This document shows, piece after piece, positions 1 through 10,973 of a DNA stretch of 64,000 nucleotides. The position numbers and the translations under genes are program-made. A model generated the notes under the pieces. It did not search any database. It saw only the letters and a program-made list of their open reading frames with translations, and had not been told where the DNA came from. Numbering within the stretch: position 1 is the stretch's first letter; every line of letters begins with the position of its first letter. The stretch comes from Pollenia angustigena (taxonomy: Eukaryota; Arthropoda; Insecta; Diptera; Polleniidae): the NCBI GenBank assembly GCA_930367215.1, contig OV884058.1, positions 109,639,802 to 109,703,801 on the forward strand, written 5' to 3'.

Positions 1-590
1 TATTTAGGGGGCACAAATTTATATTTAGGGGTTTCACTGCTTGCTTGTATGCAAAAACTAAGTAATACTTTATTTTACAACTTGTTTTTGGCACAAGCAT
101 CTTGGTTATCAACGGTATTTATATACCTTTCTTTTCTTATTTCACCATGGTGAAGTGTATAAAGGATTCGGCATAGCAGTATAGCACTCCTACTTGTTTG
201 ATATCAATTTGCAAAATATGGCCTCAGTAAATATGGCCCAAAAAAAATAAGTTAAGATTTACCCCAAATTTGGGACTCCTTTTCATAAAGCAATATGACA
301 ACATTTTTTTTAATGAAAAATTATCCCAAAAAAAAAATAAAAGATAGCCCTAAAAATAAAATGAAATATGACCCTAATTTTCTTTGTTATGAAAAATCAC
401 CAACAATTTTTAATGAATTTTAACCCAAAAGAAAGTTAAAATTAAAAAAAAAACACAAAGAAAGTTATATTACCAATTTGGGTTGGGTGGGAATTTTTAA
501 ATCCCAAGATCAAAACACCAGAATTTCAACATCCTGAATTTAATATACCGAAAATTTATACAGTTTTGGCTTTAAAAATCGCACAATAGA
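1..590. other. AT-rich sequence, nothing recognised
   Basis: Long A and T runs with scattered short C-rich words. I see no coding frame, inverted repeat or RNA motif here. Confidence 0.5.
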
Positions 591-595
591 TAGCA

Positions 596-870
596 TGGTT
601 GGGCCTTCGGTTGGGCCTTCGGTTGGGCACAAGGTTGTTTCCTCTATGGTATAACGAACACTGGCTTTGCTCGCTAAAACTTCACTACATAGCCGGCCTT
701 TGGCAGGGCGCAAGGATTTTCTCCTCTGTGAGCACTGGCATCGCTAACTTTTTAAGCTTTTCTAAATAGCCGGCCTTTGTCCGGACCCATAAATTTTCTT
801 TCTATGGTTTATGGTTTAAAAAACGCCGGCTTTGCAAACTTAAGTATTTCTGCATAGCTGGCAAGGATTT
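596..870. repeat. GC-richer minisatellite (GCCGGCCTTTGGCCGGGCGC type)
   Basis: About three degenerate units of roughly 90-115 bp. Each carries a GCCGGCCTTTGG-like block, CAAGGATTTTCTCC, a TATGGTATAAC word and GGCTTTGC. The same unit recurs in both orientations at 17535-17875, and fragments lie at 52500-52640. At both of those places it sits inside elements with GGTGGGGTGT ends, so this array is probably an internal piece of that transposon family without visible ends. Confidence 0.6.
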
Positions 871-2550
871 TCTCAACTTTGGTAGTAGAATTCGGGATTT
901 TAATACATTAGATTTCAGTAATGAAAATTTGCGGTGCATAATAGAATTTATATGATAGTATTAATGACAAAGTGTCATTGTGTTTATGACGATTTTGAAC
1001 TTAATGAGCAGAGTTTCGTATCGGCTCAGAAATAATGACAAAATTCATTGCAAGAATGTAAAAACTCGCTACATTTACGAAGGTTTTTCTCTCTAAAAAT
1101 CAACTTATTTAAGATTTTTAATGGTAAAAACATGTAGGAAAATTGTATGCAAAAAAAAAGCATTCGAAAAATATCATTTTATGTCTTACTTCAGTTAATT
1201 AAATGCTCGGTGTCAACTTTCAATGATCAAGGATCACGCCTTAAAAACTTGCCCAAAAATGTATGAAGCAATCCTATTTTGCGACGAAGTGTTCCCTATG
1301 AACGCGTGCCAAAAAAGCTGAGAATGATCCCATTAAGGCTTTTAAGCAAGTTTTCTATAAAATATTTACCTTAAGATTCACTAATTAACACTTTGGCTAC
1401 TTTATTATTAACCAAAATTCCCACATAATACTAACTATTAAGTAAACCATTAAACAATTTTGACAACAACCTGTTATTAACAAATCCTCCCCAAGAAAGA
1501 GAAAAATTTGTTAAATGATTTTTTATTTTACACGCACATTTTTTACAGCTTTTTAAATTCTTTATTTCAAGTATAGAATTTTAACATGTCAGTGGCAACA
1601 CCTATTTTGAACTAATTGAATCTTGTAGATTTTGTGTTTTATTTTTGTACTTAAGAGAAATCATCATCATTATTATCTTAAAGATACAAGATACAAACTT
1701 TTAAATGTGTGTATCGGTTTGTTTGATATGAAAAGCATCATCAAGAAGGCGTACTTTGAAGCAAAAAAAAACGCTTAAAGCTATTTACTCACACTTTAAG
1801 CGATTAGTTTGTTAAAAAATTGTGTATTTTTTATAATCGAGATAGATGTACGGATTATGTAGTCAGGCAAACACTCTTTTCTTTCCATTCATTAATTTGC
1901 CAACAGATTCACAGCAACTACTTAACAGCAATCTTAGGTTTATTAGCGGGCCTAACCTAACATCGCTAAATACTTGATTCATTTGTTGTTGGCAAAAAAT
2001 GTATAATTAAATAAATAAATTCGGATTTACGAAATTTTTTTGTGGTATTTTGGTTAAGTTTTTTTTTTTGTCTTCCACTTTGATTTGATTGACTTCAATG
2101 CCATTTAGTCTGACCGACCGAAAATTGAACAAAAAAAAGAACCATTAAGGGCTTAAATATTTATTTAAAAAAAAAAATGTATCTTCTAAATGGTTTAATG
2201 TCTTTATTATACACACATACTTTTAATTGTTTTTTTTTTTTTTTTTGTTTTGTTCTGTTTTTTTATTTTTTTTTAATTTAATATTTAAAATCTTTTGTGG
2301 TTAAAAACCTTCCTCAGGCCATGTTTATTTTGGCTTCTTTTTATGAGTTTTATTTCGCATAAAAAACAAATTAGTTTTTACAATTTTTGGAAAGACTTAA
2401 GACATTTAATTGTATAAAAACGTCTGAAAGGTAAGTACCAAATTTTATTACACCCACAAAGTGAAAAAAGTTTCAAAATGAATGACATGATAAGCGATTG
2501 TAAACTAAGAAGGTTTTAAAAATGTGTGACCGCAAAGTCTGTTAGAAAAC
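871..2550. other. AT-rich sequence, nothing recognised
   Basis: Homopolymer T and A tracts (notably 2228-2275) and no reading frame or repeat pair that I can defend. Confidence 0.45.
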
Positions 2551-2555
2551 AATTA

Positions 2556-2640
2556 AGAGTCCTATACTCGGCTGTGCCGAATCATATATACCCTTGACCA
2601 TTGTGCGAGCAGAATACAGAGCAACTAGACAAAAACTAAA
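2556..2640 (+). repeat. Dispersed repeat arm with TCGGCTGTGCCGA palindrome
   Basis: Contains CTCGGCTGTGCCGAATCATA followed by TATACCC. Related arms occur at 10763-10834, 26313-26400 and, inverted, 59735-59790. The shared palindrome plus a TATACCCT word marks one end of a dispersed repeat. Its class cannot be fixed from the arm alone. Confidence 0.6.
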
Positions 2641-3221
2641 TAATTTTTACATATTCATACATACATATTTACAATACTAAAAACTTCATTATAAATTAAA
2701 TTTAAAAAGCGAAAACTGATAAATATTTTTTTAAATCGTTTTTGAACACAAAAATTAAAAAAAAATTTGTTTTTAAAAATCCAAGATTCGAAACAGGGGA
2801 CTAACAGTTTCTAACCGTAACAAACCCCCTAGACAACTGAACCATGAAGGAATGTTGTATGAATATCATTAAAATGAAATATTACCCGTTTTACCCAAGC
2901 TAGCATTTTGTAGGTATCATAATCTTATCATTTAGGAATCAGCTTCAAGGGCAAAATACCCGTATGTGAGAAAATGGTACCCTACCGATGAATCACCTGT
3001 AAGAATCATTTGTGATACAATTTTCTGATTCCTTTTTGATAATTTTAATGTTAGTTTTTCTAATCATTATTGAATCGTTTTTGTCTCATTTTTTAATCGT
3101 AAATTATATCCCAGCTAGCATAGGCTGTTTGTTTGACGATTATGTTTAATATACAACTCCCAAAAGAATCTTCTAATGATAATCTGACGAGTAACAAAAA
3201 CAAAAATATCTAAATTTTTTT

Positions 3222-3755
3222 TTATTTATCAAATATGGAAAATTGGGAATTTAGCACGTCAGACAAAAATCTTAATAGTAAATTTTTTATTCCCGTAAAT
3301 AACTTTGATAATATACTTGCATGTGTTTTCTTGCGAAGACAATAGAATGAAGCAATTTGTTTTTTAATTTTGTTTTTTTTTTTACCCACTTACAACTACA
3401 ATTCGAGTCGGAAAGAACCCAACCAATTGTAGGGGGATGTAAGAAAAGATAAACTCACTGTTTATTGTTGGTGTTTTGTTTAAGCTTTGATATTGTTACA
3501 AGTAAGATTTTGAGTGTTTAAAATTCTTATTCGCTTTAGGGTTTTATTTGTATAATATTTTTAGCTTTTCTAAAATCTTTGGAAAAGGTTTCCTGATGAT
3601 CTGGCCTAAGCAACCGGTGAAATGCGCATAGAAGCTAGCTTTCCCTCAACAATAAATTTCAGTGTATTTATCAAATATGAAAAATTGGGAATTTAGCACG
3701 TCATACAAAAATCTTGATAATAAATTTTGTATTCCCGTAAATAACTTTGATTTAT
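3222..3755 (+). mobile_element. Hammerhead-bearing repeat element, about 1.2 units
   Basis: Absent from copy B at the matching point, so it is an insertion. A block of about 85 bp (TCAAATATGGAAAATTGGGA through ATTCCCGTAAATAACTTTGA) occurs at 3228-3312 and again at 3665-3752, as expected for a little more than one unit of a tandem (dimer-type) element. Between the blocks lie a conserved hairpin, with arms built on ACTTACAACTACAATT and AATTGTAG...TGTAAG at about 3388-3452, and a hammerhead ribozyme just before the second block. The same family occurs at 15745-16465. It has no reading frame. It could be a Penelope-like terminal fragment or a retrozyme-like non-autonomous retroelement. Confidence 0.6.
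3581..3644 (+). ncRNA. Hammerhead ribozyme candidate 1
   Basis: Core CTGATGA at 3593-3599 and GAAA at 3619-3622. Stem II is CTGG (3601-3604) with CCGG (3614-3617). The very short stem III is ATG/CAT around 3622-3629. Predicted cleavage follows A3630 (sequence GCATA then GAAGC), which fits the UH rule. Stem I pairs GTTTC (3588-3592) with GAAGC (3631-3635), and distally GGAAAAG (3581-3587) with CTTTCC (3639-3644). The closing base pair of stem II is a U-U mismatch, which weakens the call. Short stem III is typical of Penelope and retrozyme hammerheads. Confidence 0.65.
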
Positions 3756-4353
3756 TTATTACTTTTTTTAAAAAATTTTTGACACGCTCGTCTTTTAATC
3801 TTGGAATGAACCTTTTGCGACTCTCTGTAAGAGTCATATAACAATTACTTAATTAGAGCGTTTTTGAAATATGAAAATCCTAATGTCAATACAATTTCAA
3901 TAAAACAAACCGACCTAAGGATCTGTAAAAAAGGATTTTCCGACTGGATAGTGTTGATTTCGCAACCTTAAGGTTTGTTTTATATAAATTGTATGAAAAT
4001 TAGAAGTTTTAACATGAAAAATACGCTTGATGCCCCTTTTTAGGTAGCTCAGTTATACGACTGAGCATTTTACGAGTTGTAAAATAATCCCTACATAAGT
4101 GTCATACGACTCTTGGCATGCTTTTTAAAAGACTCGTTAGATAAACTCTACATACAGCACAAACGATTCCCTTTACGATTAATATAAGCGTCATTCGCTG
4201 CGTTATAGAAGAATCTCTCATACGAATCAGCACGTGTAACAGTTTCTCCCGTGCGAGGAATCGTCAACAATTAAAAAATGAGCTCGTCGACGATAAAAAC
4301 ACTCTTTGTAAGATTGCCAGGAGACTCCTAGAGGCTTGAAAATGCTAGCTGGG

Positions 4354-5068
4354 ATGGTTTTTGATTATATCGAGTCATAACCGCAAAAAAAGCTTAAGTG
4401 ACAAAAACAAAATTTTACAGGAGAGGGTTTTTTTTATTTTATTTCATAAAAATTTTGTATGAATATTGTCGCTTGAGATAAAATTGTTTTTGCTATAAAA
4501 TCGTAACGGATCCTTATGTGACCATGACATTTTAGGAGATGATGCAAGTGTTGCCAATAAAGTCGTTTATTAAAAAAATGGAAAATGGTGTTACTTAAGT
4601 TTTTTTTGCGGTTATGCCTCGATATGTACATATGTATTTCATATCATTTTTTAATAGTCATGTTTTTTTTAATTTTTTCCGAAAATTTAGCACCATTATG
4701 GCTTTTCAACCAAACAAAAGTAATTGGTTTTTCGCAAAGATGATAAGAAACAATTTACACTATCATTTAAGTTTATAATTTGGCTTTTTTTTAGCCAAGC
4801 TTTATATTTGTTTGGCTGACATGAAAGTTTCTATTTACATATATACATATTTTTTTCATTTGGCAAAAACAAAAATTCAAAATATTTAAAAATCATTATT
4901 TAAACATATAAATGAATCCTTTTTTAATCACTCAGGTGATAAATCAGTTTTTAATCATCAAAACTGATCTGAAAAGAATCATTTGGGTGATTTTTATAAA
5001 AAAAATTTCCAATCTTTTGGTATATAAGGCGTAGCCATAGGTCATATTACAGCTCAAAAATTAAAGTA
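4354..5068. other. AT-rich sequence, nothing recognised
   Basis: No coding potential or paired repeat seen. Confidence 0.4.
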
Positions 5069-5285
5069 CAGTAGTTTTGACTTAGCTGCACAATCTCCTT
5101 TGCACGATTTTTTGTGCACGTATGTAAATCAAAAATGCAGTTATCTTAAATGCATTTACCTGCCTTAATGTGCAGGTACACAATTGTGTTTACCTGCACA
5201 AAAGTGCGGCTAAAGTAAAGTGTTTGATTTAAAAGTAGAATAAATAGAAACATACATTTATGTTTTATTAAAATTTTATTTCGAT

Positions 5286-5949
5286 CCAGCTAGCATTTTC
5301 AATCGTCTAGGAGCTTGCTGGGAATCTCACAAAGAGTCTTTTTGATTGTCGACGAGCTCATTTTGTAATTGTAGACTATTCCTCGCAAGGGAGAAACTGT
5401 TACACGTGCTGATTCGTATGACAGATTTTTCCATAACGCAACGGAAAACACTTATATTAATCGTAAAGGGAATTGTTTATGATGTAGTATGTTGAGATTA
5501 TCTAACGAATCTTTCAAAATGCATGCCAGAGTTGTATGAGACTCATGTAAGTATTATTGTACAACTCGTGCAATGCTCAGCCGCATGACTAAGCTACCTA
5601 AATAAGGGCATCAGGCGTATTTTTCATGCAAAAACTTCTAATTTTCATACAATTTCTATAAAACAAACCTTAAGGTCGCGAAATCAACACCATCCTGTCG
5701 GAAAATCCTTTTTTACAGATCCTTAGGCCGGTTTGTTTTATTAAAATTGTATTGGAAATAGCATTTTCATACTTCAAAAACTCTTACAGAGAGTCCCAAA
5801 GGTTCATTCCAAGATTTAAAGACGAGCGTGTCAAAAAAAAAATAAATTAAAAAAAGATTTAGATGGTTTTGTTACTCGTCAGATAATCATCAGAAGATTC
5901 TTTTAGGAGTTGTATATTAAACATAATCGTCTCACCTATGCTAGCTGGG
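5286..5949. mobile_element. TIR element, CCCAGCTAGCAT family, copy B
   Basis: Ends CCAGCTAGCATTTTCAATCG and CTATGCTAGCTGGG. Inverted relative to copy A and collinear with it over its whole length except for the missing hammerhead insert, so it serves as the empty-site reference for that insertion. No reading frame. Confidence 0.7.
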
Positions 5950-6639
5950 AAATTACAGATCATTGCACACAGAAAACAAATTGGTTGGAAAACGGTTGCA
6001 GTAATAAAATATTGATCAAGAAATACAATTTACTATTGCAACTATTAAAAATGTATAGATCTAACTGATTTTTAATTCTCTTGATTATTTAAACGTTATT
6101 CTAACTGAAATATGATTCCTTCAATTCTTTTATTAGTTATGATAACTAATTTACTGTAATTCTAAAAATTAGTACAAATGGTTAGAATCACAACCGAATT
6201 TAATACAGGGCAATACTGAATATTGGCCTTTGCAATTAATAATTTGTGTTCGTCAATAAATTTTGTAATATTAATGTTAGTTCATTTATTGCAACTAATT
6301 ATCGATTGCTAGTATAGTTTCAATTCGAGTACAATTAGTGTTAGAGAATTAATATATCCTAAAAAAAGAATCGCCATTCGATTTTACTGAAGACATCTGA
6401 AATTATTTTTTTGGTCAGACGTACATTTAGTATATTTTTTTTTTTTTTTGACTGATACCAAACGCCTTTTCAAAAAATTCAACAAATTTGGGGCCAATAT
6501 TTCGGGAACCCAAGCTTACTTTTCAAAACCCTTTGGCTGATTTGCTCTACCAATATTCTAGTTTCATTTGAGTTGCAAGTATTGAGGCTGGTTTTTTTTT
6601 TTGTTGCACAGTGTATTGATCATAGGCGAATTCGTTTGA

Positions 6640-7287
6640 GATTTCTGTAAAGATTTTCTGATGAGGATTTCAAAAAGCACATCAAAAATCTTATGAGACT
6701 CTTGTAGGAATTCCCTTATAACATGTGGAATGCTTTAACATATAACTAAGCCCCCTAAACAAGAGCATCAAGCTTTTTTTCATACAATTTATACGAAACA
6801 AACCTTTAGATCAGGAATTCAACAACAATCCTGTTGGAAAATCTTATTTGGCAGATACTTAAGTCAGCTTGTTTAAATAAAATTGTATTAACAAGTGAAT
6901 TTTCATGTTTTAGAAACGCTCTTATTAAGGTAGCTAAGTAATTCTTATATGAATCATAAGGAGAGCCGCAAAAGGTTCATTCCAAGATTAAAAGACAAGC
7001 GTGTCAGAAAATGCATAAAAAAATAATAAATAAAAAATGTTGATTTTTTTATTATTGTTACTCATCAGATAATCATGAGAAGATTCTTTGAGGAGTTAGA
7101 CAATCGTCTAATGCTGGGTACACACTATGCAACGCGTTTACGCAACCTAGTGAATTAAATTCATTTTCATTCATTCTAGATTGCATCAACATCAAAACGC
7201 TTTTATATTTTGAGGTTGCATTGAAACAGATTGCATGCAGGTTGCATTGTGTGTACCCAGCATAACAAACATCCGATGCTATCTGGG
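6640..7287. mobile_element. TIR element, CCCAGCTAGCAT family, copy C (diverged)
   Basis: Shares GGTTCATTCCAAGATTAAAA, CGTGTCAGAAA and the right arm ATCATGAGAAGATTCTTTGA with copies A and B, and ends ATGCTATCTGGG at 7287. The left end is not recognisable. A 151-bp MITE interrupts its right arm at 7112. Confidence 0.55.
7112..7262. mobile_element. MITE with TAA target duplication
   Basis: Ends TGCTGGGTACACACTATGCA and, reading inward from the right, TGCTGGGTACACACAATGCA; flanks TAA at 7109-7111 and 7263-7265. Three-base TWA duplications are typical of PIF/Harbinger elements. The host repeat (copy C) reads through the site apart from the duplicated TAA when compared with copies A and B. Confidence 0.75.
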
Positions 7288-7491
7288 CAATATCTTAGAC
7301 ATACATACATATGTACAAAACATATACATGTACATATTGTTTATATTTTGCTCCGCGTGTACAGTGGTCAAACAAATATGTTATAAGTACATTCTATGAA
7401 AATCGCTCAGTTTTTTAGTGATTTTTATATTAATTTACAGCTTCAATTACTGTTCGTATTGTAAAAACCACATGTAAATGTTTTACTTTAG

Positions 7492-7619
7492 ACACTAGAA
7501 CAAGACGACATTGATGAAAGAAATTGCATTGAACTGAAGCCAAAGATGGTTTTTGTTGGTACTTAAAGGGATAAGCTGTACACCTTTGGAAATCCGTTGG
7601 ATGATGTGGAAAGCTGCAT
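7492..7619 (+). pseudogene. Possible orphan exon fragment
   Basis: After a pyrimidine-rich TTTTACTTTAG acceptor, one frame reads TLEQDDIDERNCIELKPKM then VFVGT and a stop, and after one stop continues RDKLYTFGNPLDDVESCM. The composition looks more like protein than its surroundings. I do not recognise the family, and it may be a remnant of an autonomous relative of the surrounding element. Confidence 0.2.
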
Positions 7620-8173
7620 GTATGTATTTGTATAAAATTAAATAATTTGTAAAATGTACATAAAAATATTAATAAATAAATACACTAAAAATAAATGGAG
7701 TTTATTGCAATTATTTTGATTTTCTATCTAATAAATCGGGAAAATGATTTATGTAACCGTTATGAACATCAATTATGTGTTTATTCAGTTGCATCTATCA
7801 TATATTCGGGTGTAAGCATAATTTTGATTTCTAATAATCATACTTACAACTAACAATATCTGTTGTCATAACTGATTGTGTACTAAAATTCAAATGTTGC
7901 TATCAAAAATTATATGCTAAGCAACGAAATTTTCAGTAATTGTAACCGAATTGTGTGATAGTACATGCAACCGACAAAATTCGATTGGCGCCAAATTCGG
8001 TTGTGATCACGAATCTGTTTTCTCTGTGTGTATACATGTATGTATGTTTATTTAATATAAAAGAAACATTAACAAAAACAATGAGAATTCACAAAGAACA
8101 TAAAAATGTATGAAAAAAAAATCAAAATATTTGCGGTTTATACTTTAATAAACAGCTTAAATTGGATATTTAT

Positions 8174-8206
8174 GTATATATATATATATTATATATATAT
8201 ATATAT
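8174..8206. repeat. TA dinucleotide microsatellite
   Basis: An imperfect (TA)n run interrupted by one TT/AT slip. Confidence 0.9.
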
Positions 8207-8214
8207 TTTTATGT

Positions 8215-8500
8215 GTGCAGCTAACTTTGATGTTTTGTATGAAAATATTTTAAAGCTGCTCAAAAATATGAAAAATGTGCAGGTATACAAAATGCACGTA
8301 AACAAGGATTTTGGAGAATAATTCCAGAAAATATTTATTTTGGGCAGTTAAGTCGAAGTGCAGCTAACTTTGATTTTTTGTATGAAAATAATTTTAAAAT
8401 GCCAAAAATTTTGTGCATTTATCTTAAATGTGCAGGTACAGAAAGTGCACTTAAAAAAGGAATTTGTATGGAATTAGAAAGAATAATTCCAAAAATTATC
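8215..8500 (+). repeat. Two tandem copies of a 140-bp subterminal unit
   Basis: Each copy starts GCAGCTAACTTTGAT, then TTTGTATGAAAAT, ATGTGCAGGTA, GTGCAC and AATAATTCCA. They lie just inside the right end of the Tc1-like element and share TGCAC words with the left end. Confidence 0.6.
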
Positions 8501-8559
8501 AGTTAAGTCAAAAGTGCACGTAAACAAAAGGCAGTTAAGTCAAAACTACTGTATTTATA

Positions 8560-8715
8560 CAATGTTTCATGTTTTCTGTACGAGAGGTACCACGCCCACT
8601 TCTTCAATCCCGGCCACATTTTGTGGGATGCTGTGTATTGATAACCTAAATGTGTGTACCTAATTTGGAAACTTTGGCTCTTGCCGTTCTCCAGATATAC
8701 AGAAAACATAAATAA
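8560..8715 (-). repeat. Dispersed repeat fragment (CTCCAGATATACAGAAA type)
   Basis: Contains TTGCCGTTCTCCAGATATAC, CCACGCCCACTTCT and a TGTGTATTGATAACC word. The same words recur inverted at 54340-54560 and 59340-59720, so this is a piece of one dispersed family. No coding capacity seen. Confidence 0.55.
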
Positions 8716-8840
8716 ATAAACAACAAGAGCAAGGGATTTTTGGGAAAAATAAGAGTCAGTCTTTGTTTTTTGGTCATATCTCAGCCATTTGTGGACCGAT
8801 TTTGCCGATCTTTCAATAGCAAGAAGTGGTGGACTATATT

Positions 8841-9285
8841 ACTACGTTTATACGTAGACTATTCGCAAATAAAAATTATTTGCGATTAACTAACCTACTG
8901 TTTATATGTCAAGTTTCTTATTTTTATGTGATGCCGGATGGAAAATTTATGCATTTGATAGCACTGTATGTATATAAACTTTTTCTTTTTTTTTTAATAA
9001 ATAACAAAAAAAAATTACAAATTGTGTATTTGTGAATTTTATTTCCACAATTTTTAATTAATTTTACTTTTCTTTATCGTATGAATGTGCCACATCGAAA
9101 TAAAAACGTAAAACGGTTAAAAGTGTGGCAATGCTTTAAATCTTATTTGCAAATAGTGTCGTTAATCAAGAATTGGTTTCGTGAGTTAGCTATTCGCAAA
9201 TAAGAATTTAATTCACTGTTTATGCGGCAATTGTCTCTACTTGCCATATATTTATTTGCGATTAACTGGTGCGTATAAACGTGGT
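8841..9285. mobile_element. MITE with ACTACGTTTATACG ends
   Basis: Left ACTACGTTTATACG and right, inverted, ACCACGTTTATACG. The subterminal parts are rich in TATTTGCGATTAACT and CTATTCGCAAATAA in both orientations. Target duplication unclear, so the superfamily is unassigned. Confidence 0.55.
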
Positions 9286-9925
9286 ATATGTGACATAAAT
9301 GTAAAACAACCTAGCCGCTATCATGTCTGAAGGGTTATTCTGAATCCCAATGCGAAAATCAATGCGATGCGCAAATGAAATGCGATGCGAAAGAAAATTG
9401 GTATTCTGTTAGACTTTCGCAATCGCATTCGCAATTTATTTCAAATCGTGGCAACGCTGCTCAAATAAACGTCAGTGCCAACAAACGTCAAATTTAAAAT
9501 AAATAAATTGTTTGTGTTTGGCTGTGAAAATTGATTATAAAATTTATTTAGGACATTATGTAAGAAAAAAAATAATAAAAATGGATTCTGTGGCACTGTG
9601 GTTCGATTTTCGTTTGAATTGAAAAAATTATTTTTTCCGTGTAGCCTATCGGGACACTCAAGTTTGAGTTATGTTTTTTTTTTGCATTTTGTTATTGAAT
9701 TCAATTAGGAATCTCAAAATATTAAACGCTTTGTTCCAAATTAAACTAATCTTTTTTTTAATTCGGTAAATTAACGCAATTTCGAAATTATGGTTTTGTT
9801 TGCCATTTAGTATTTGAATTTTATGTACAATAAACATAAATATGTTAAACGCTTTAGTCCAATATTTATTAAACTTTTATTTTAAAAAAAATCTGACAAG
9901 TTATATATACAATTTTAGATTGAAC
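9286..9925. other. Unassigned sequence
   Basis: At 9332-9440 ATGCGA words repeat (AATGCGAAAATCAATGCGAT) as in transposon subterminal arrays, but I could not find a matching right end. Confidence 0.3.
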
Positions 9926-10177
9926 ATATCGCACACTAAATCATTATCAGGCACAACACAAAATTTTTAAAAACTTTTTTTTTCAAACATAAAACTACTC
10001 ACTAATCAAATCTATAGCGACCACGAAAATTTCGTTTGCGTCACTGTCTTCTCCCTCACTCAATTGAAACTCAATTTGATTAAAAAATTGGAACCATGTT
10101 GTTGAAGCCAGTTTCCTGCCTCTTCTAAACATTTTTGAATTTTGAGTTGTGCCTGTTTATGATTTAGTGTGCGATAT
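9926..10177. mobile_element. Short TIR element with a reading frame
   Basis: Arms of about 37 bp: left ATATCGCACACTAAATCATT then ATCAGGCACAAC, and the right end is its near-perfect inverse (GTTGTGCCTG, ATTTAGTGTGCGATAT). No target duplication resolved. It carries a minus-strand first-exon-like frame. Confidence 0.6.
9995..10132 (-). CDS. Hypothetical 45-residue frame, possible first exon
   Basis: The frame begins MFRRGRKLASTTWFQFFNQI and continues to an acidic LSEGEDSDANE stretch. A GTGAGT donor-like sequence lies immediately before the in-frame stop, suggesting the frame is exon 1 of a longer, lost gene. A basic start followed by an acidic patch would suit the N terminus of a transposase, and Harbinger-type is one guess. 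I do not recognise it with confidence. Confidence 0.25.
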   Translation of the reverse strand: MFRRGRKLASTTWFQFFNQIEFQLSEGEDSDANEIFVVAIDLISE

Positions 10178-10760
10178 TTAAAAATAGTTGTTTATTCGTT
10201 TTATGGCCAAAATGCCAATAAACATTCAGCAGCAGCAGCAGTTACACAAAAAAACCCACCGTATGTACTTGTCAATTTGTTTTTCTCTTTACTTATAGAC
10301 AAATTTTGATTAAGTCGTTGAGTCTATCCAACTGTCTGTCTGTCAATTTTCTGTACAAATAAATATGTGCAGACATATTTCTCTATGTTCATTAAATTTT
10401 GAAAGTAAATTGTTAATAATTTGAATTGTAACAAATTATTTAGCTTAAAGTGTAGAGAATTGTTAAATGATAAACATTTCAAAAAGAAAACGTCAATTTA
10501 ACATAAAAACAAATTAGTTCAATTTGCATTTTGCTTAAAAATTTCAAGATACATTTGTAAAATTCGTTAAGTTTTTAAAATTCAAGTTTCGTAAGTTATT
10601 GCGGGCATGTGTCCCTATTTGAAATTGATTAAACGATTTTTTTAAGTCAGATCTAATTGACTTGGCAATTTATTTGAATGTTAAATGTTGCAAGGAAAAA
10701 AAACTGTTTAATTTGTAAAATTCCAAACAAAAAAGAAAATGGAAATTTAAAAAAAACAAG
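10178..10760. other. AT-rich sequence, nothing recognised
   Basis: One short AGCAGCAGCAGCAG run at about 10228. Otherwise no feature. Confidence 0.4.
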
Positions 10761-10762
10761 AG

Positions 10763-10834
10763 TGATATTTATACTCGGCTATGCCGAATCTTGTATACCT
10801 TTCACCATGCTGCGATAAGAACAGAAAGTTATAT
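10763..10834 (+). repeat. Dispersed repeat arm with TCGGCTATGCCGA palindrome
   Basis: CTCGGCTATGCCGAATCTTG followed by TATACC and CACCATGCTGCGATAAGAAC. Related to 2556-2640 and, inverted, to 59720-59790. A hAT terminus abuts it at 10835. Confidence 0.6.
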
Positions 10835-10973
10835 CAGGCGCGGATACCGCTTGAGCCTAACGGGGGGGAAATTTTGTATGATACAAAAGAGTAAAAAAAT
10901 TTGTTTTTAAAAACAATACGCGTAAAAAAAGGTTAAATAAAATATATGATCTGTTTAATATACATTAATCTTT

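Larger units (their letters stand above)
3110..4353. mobile_element. TIR element, CCCAGCTAGCAT family, copy A
   Basis: Starts CCCAGCTAGCATAGG and ends ATGCTAGCTGGG, giving 12-bp perfect terminal inverted repeats. Internal sequence matches copy B (5286-5949, opposite orientation) over both subterminal arms and the middle, for example TTTAATATACAACTCC and GACACGCTCGTCTTT. Copy A is about 580 bp longer than copy B because a hammerhead-bearing element sits inside it at about 3222-3755. No transposase is visible, so it is non-autonomous. No clear target duplication was found and the superfamily is unassigned. Confidence 0.7.
5966..8030. mobile_element. Candidate element with CACACAGAGAAAAC ends
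   Basis: Left CACACAGAAAACAAATTGGT and, inverted on the right, CACACAGAGAAAACAGATTC followed in both arms by sequence resembling AACCGAATTT. The ends are imperfect and no target duplication was identified, so boundaries are tentative. It contains CCCAGCTAGCAT copy C. Confidence 0.35.
5069..8551. mobile_element. Tc1/mariner-like element with nested insertions
   Basis: Left end CAGTAGTTTTGACTTAGCTG and right end reading inward CAGTAGTTTTGACTTAACTG, flanked by TA (5067-5068 and 8552-8553), which is the Tc1/mariner target rule. Both ends carry subterminal TGCAC/GTGCA-rich repeats. No DDE transposase frame survives. The 3.5-kb span is inflated by insertions (copy B at 5286-5949, an element at about 5966-8030, copy C to 7287 and a MITE at 7112). 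Superfamily inferred from the ends only. Confidence 0.65.

Noticed and set aside
3646..3837. 63-codon minus-strand frame
   Set aside because: It crosses the boundary between the hammerhead insert and the host repeat and is not shared by copy B.
8106..8321. 71-codon frame with YIYIYYIYIYI
   Set aside because: The middle is a translated TA microsatellite and the rest a subterminal transposon repeat.
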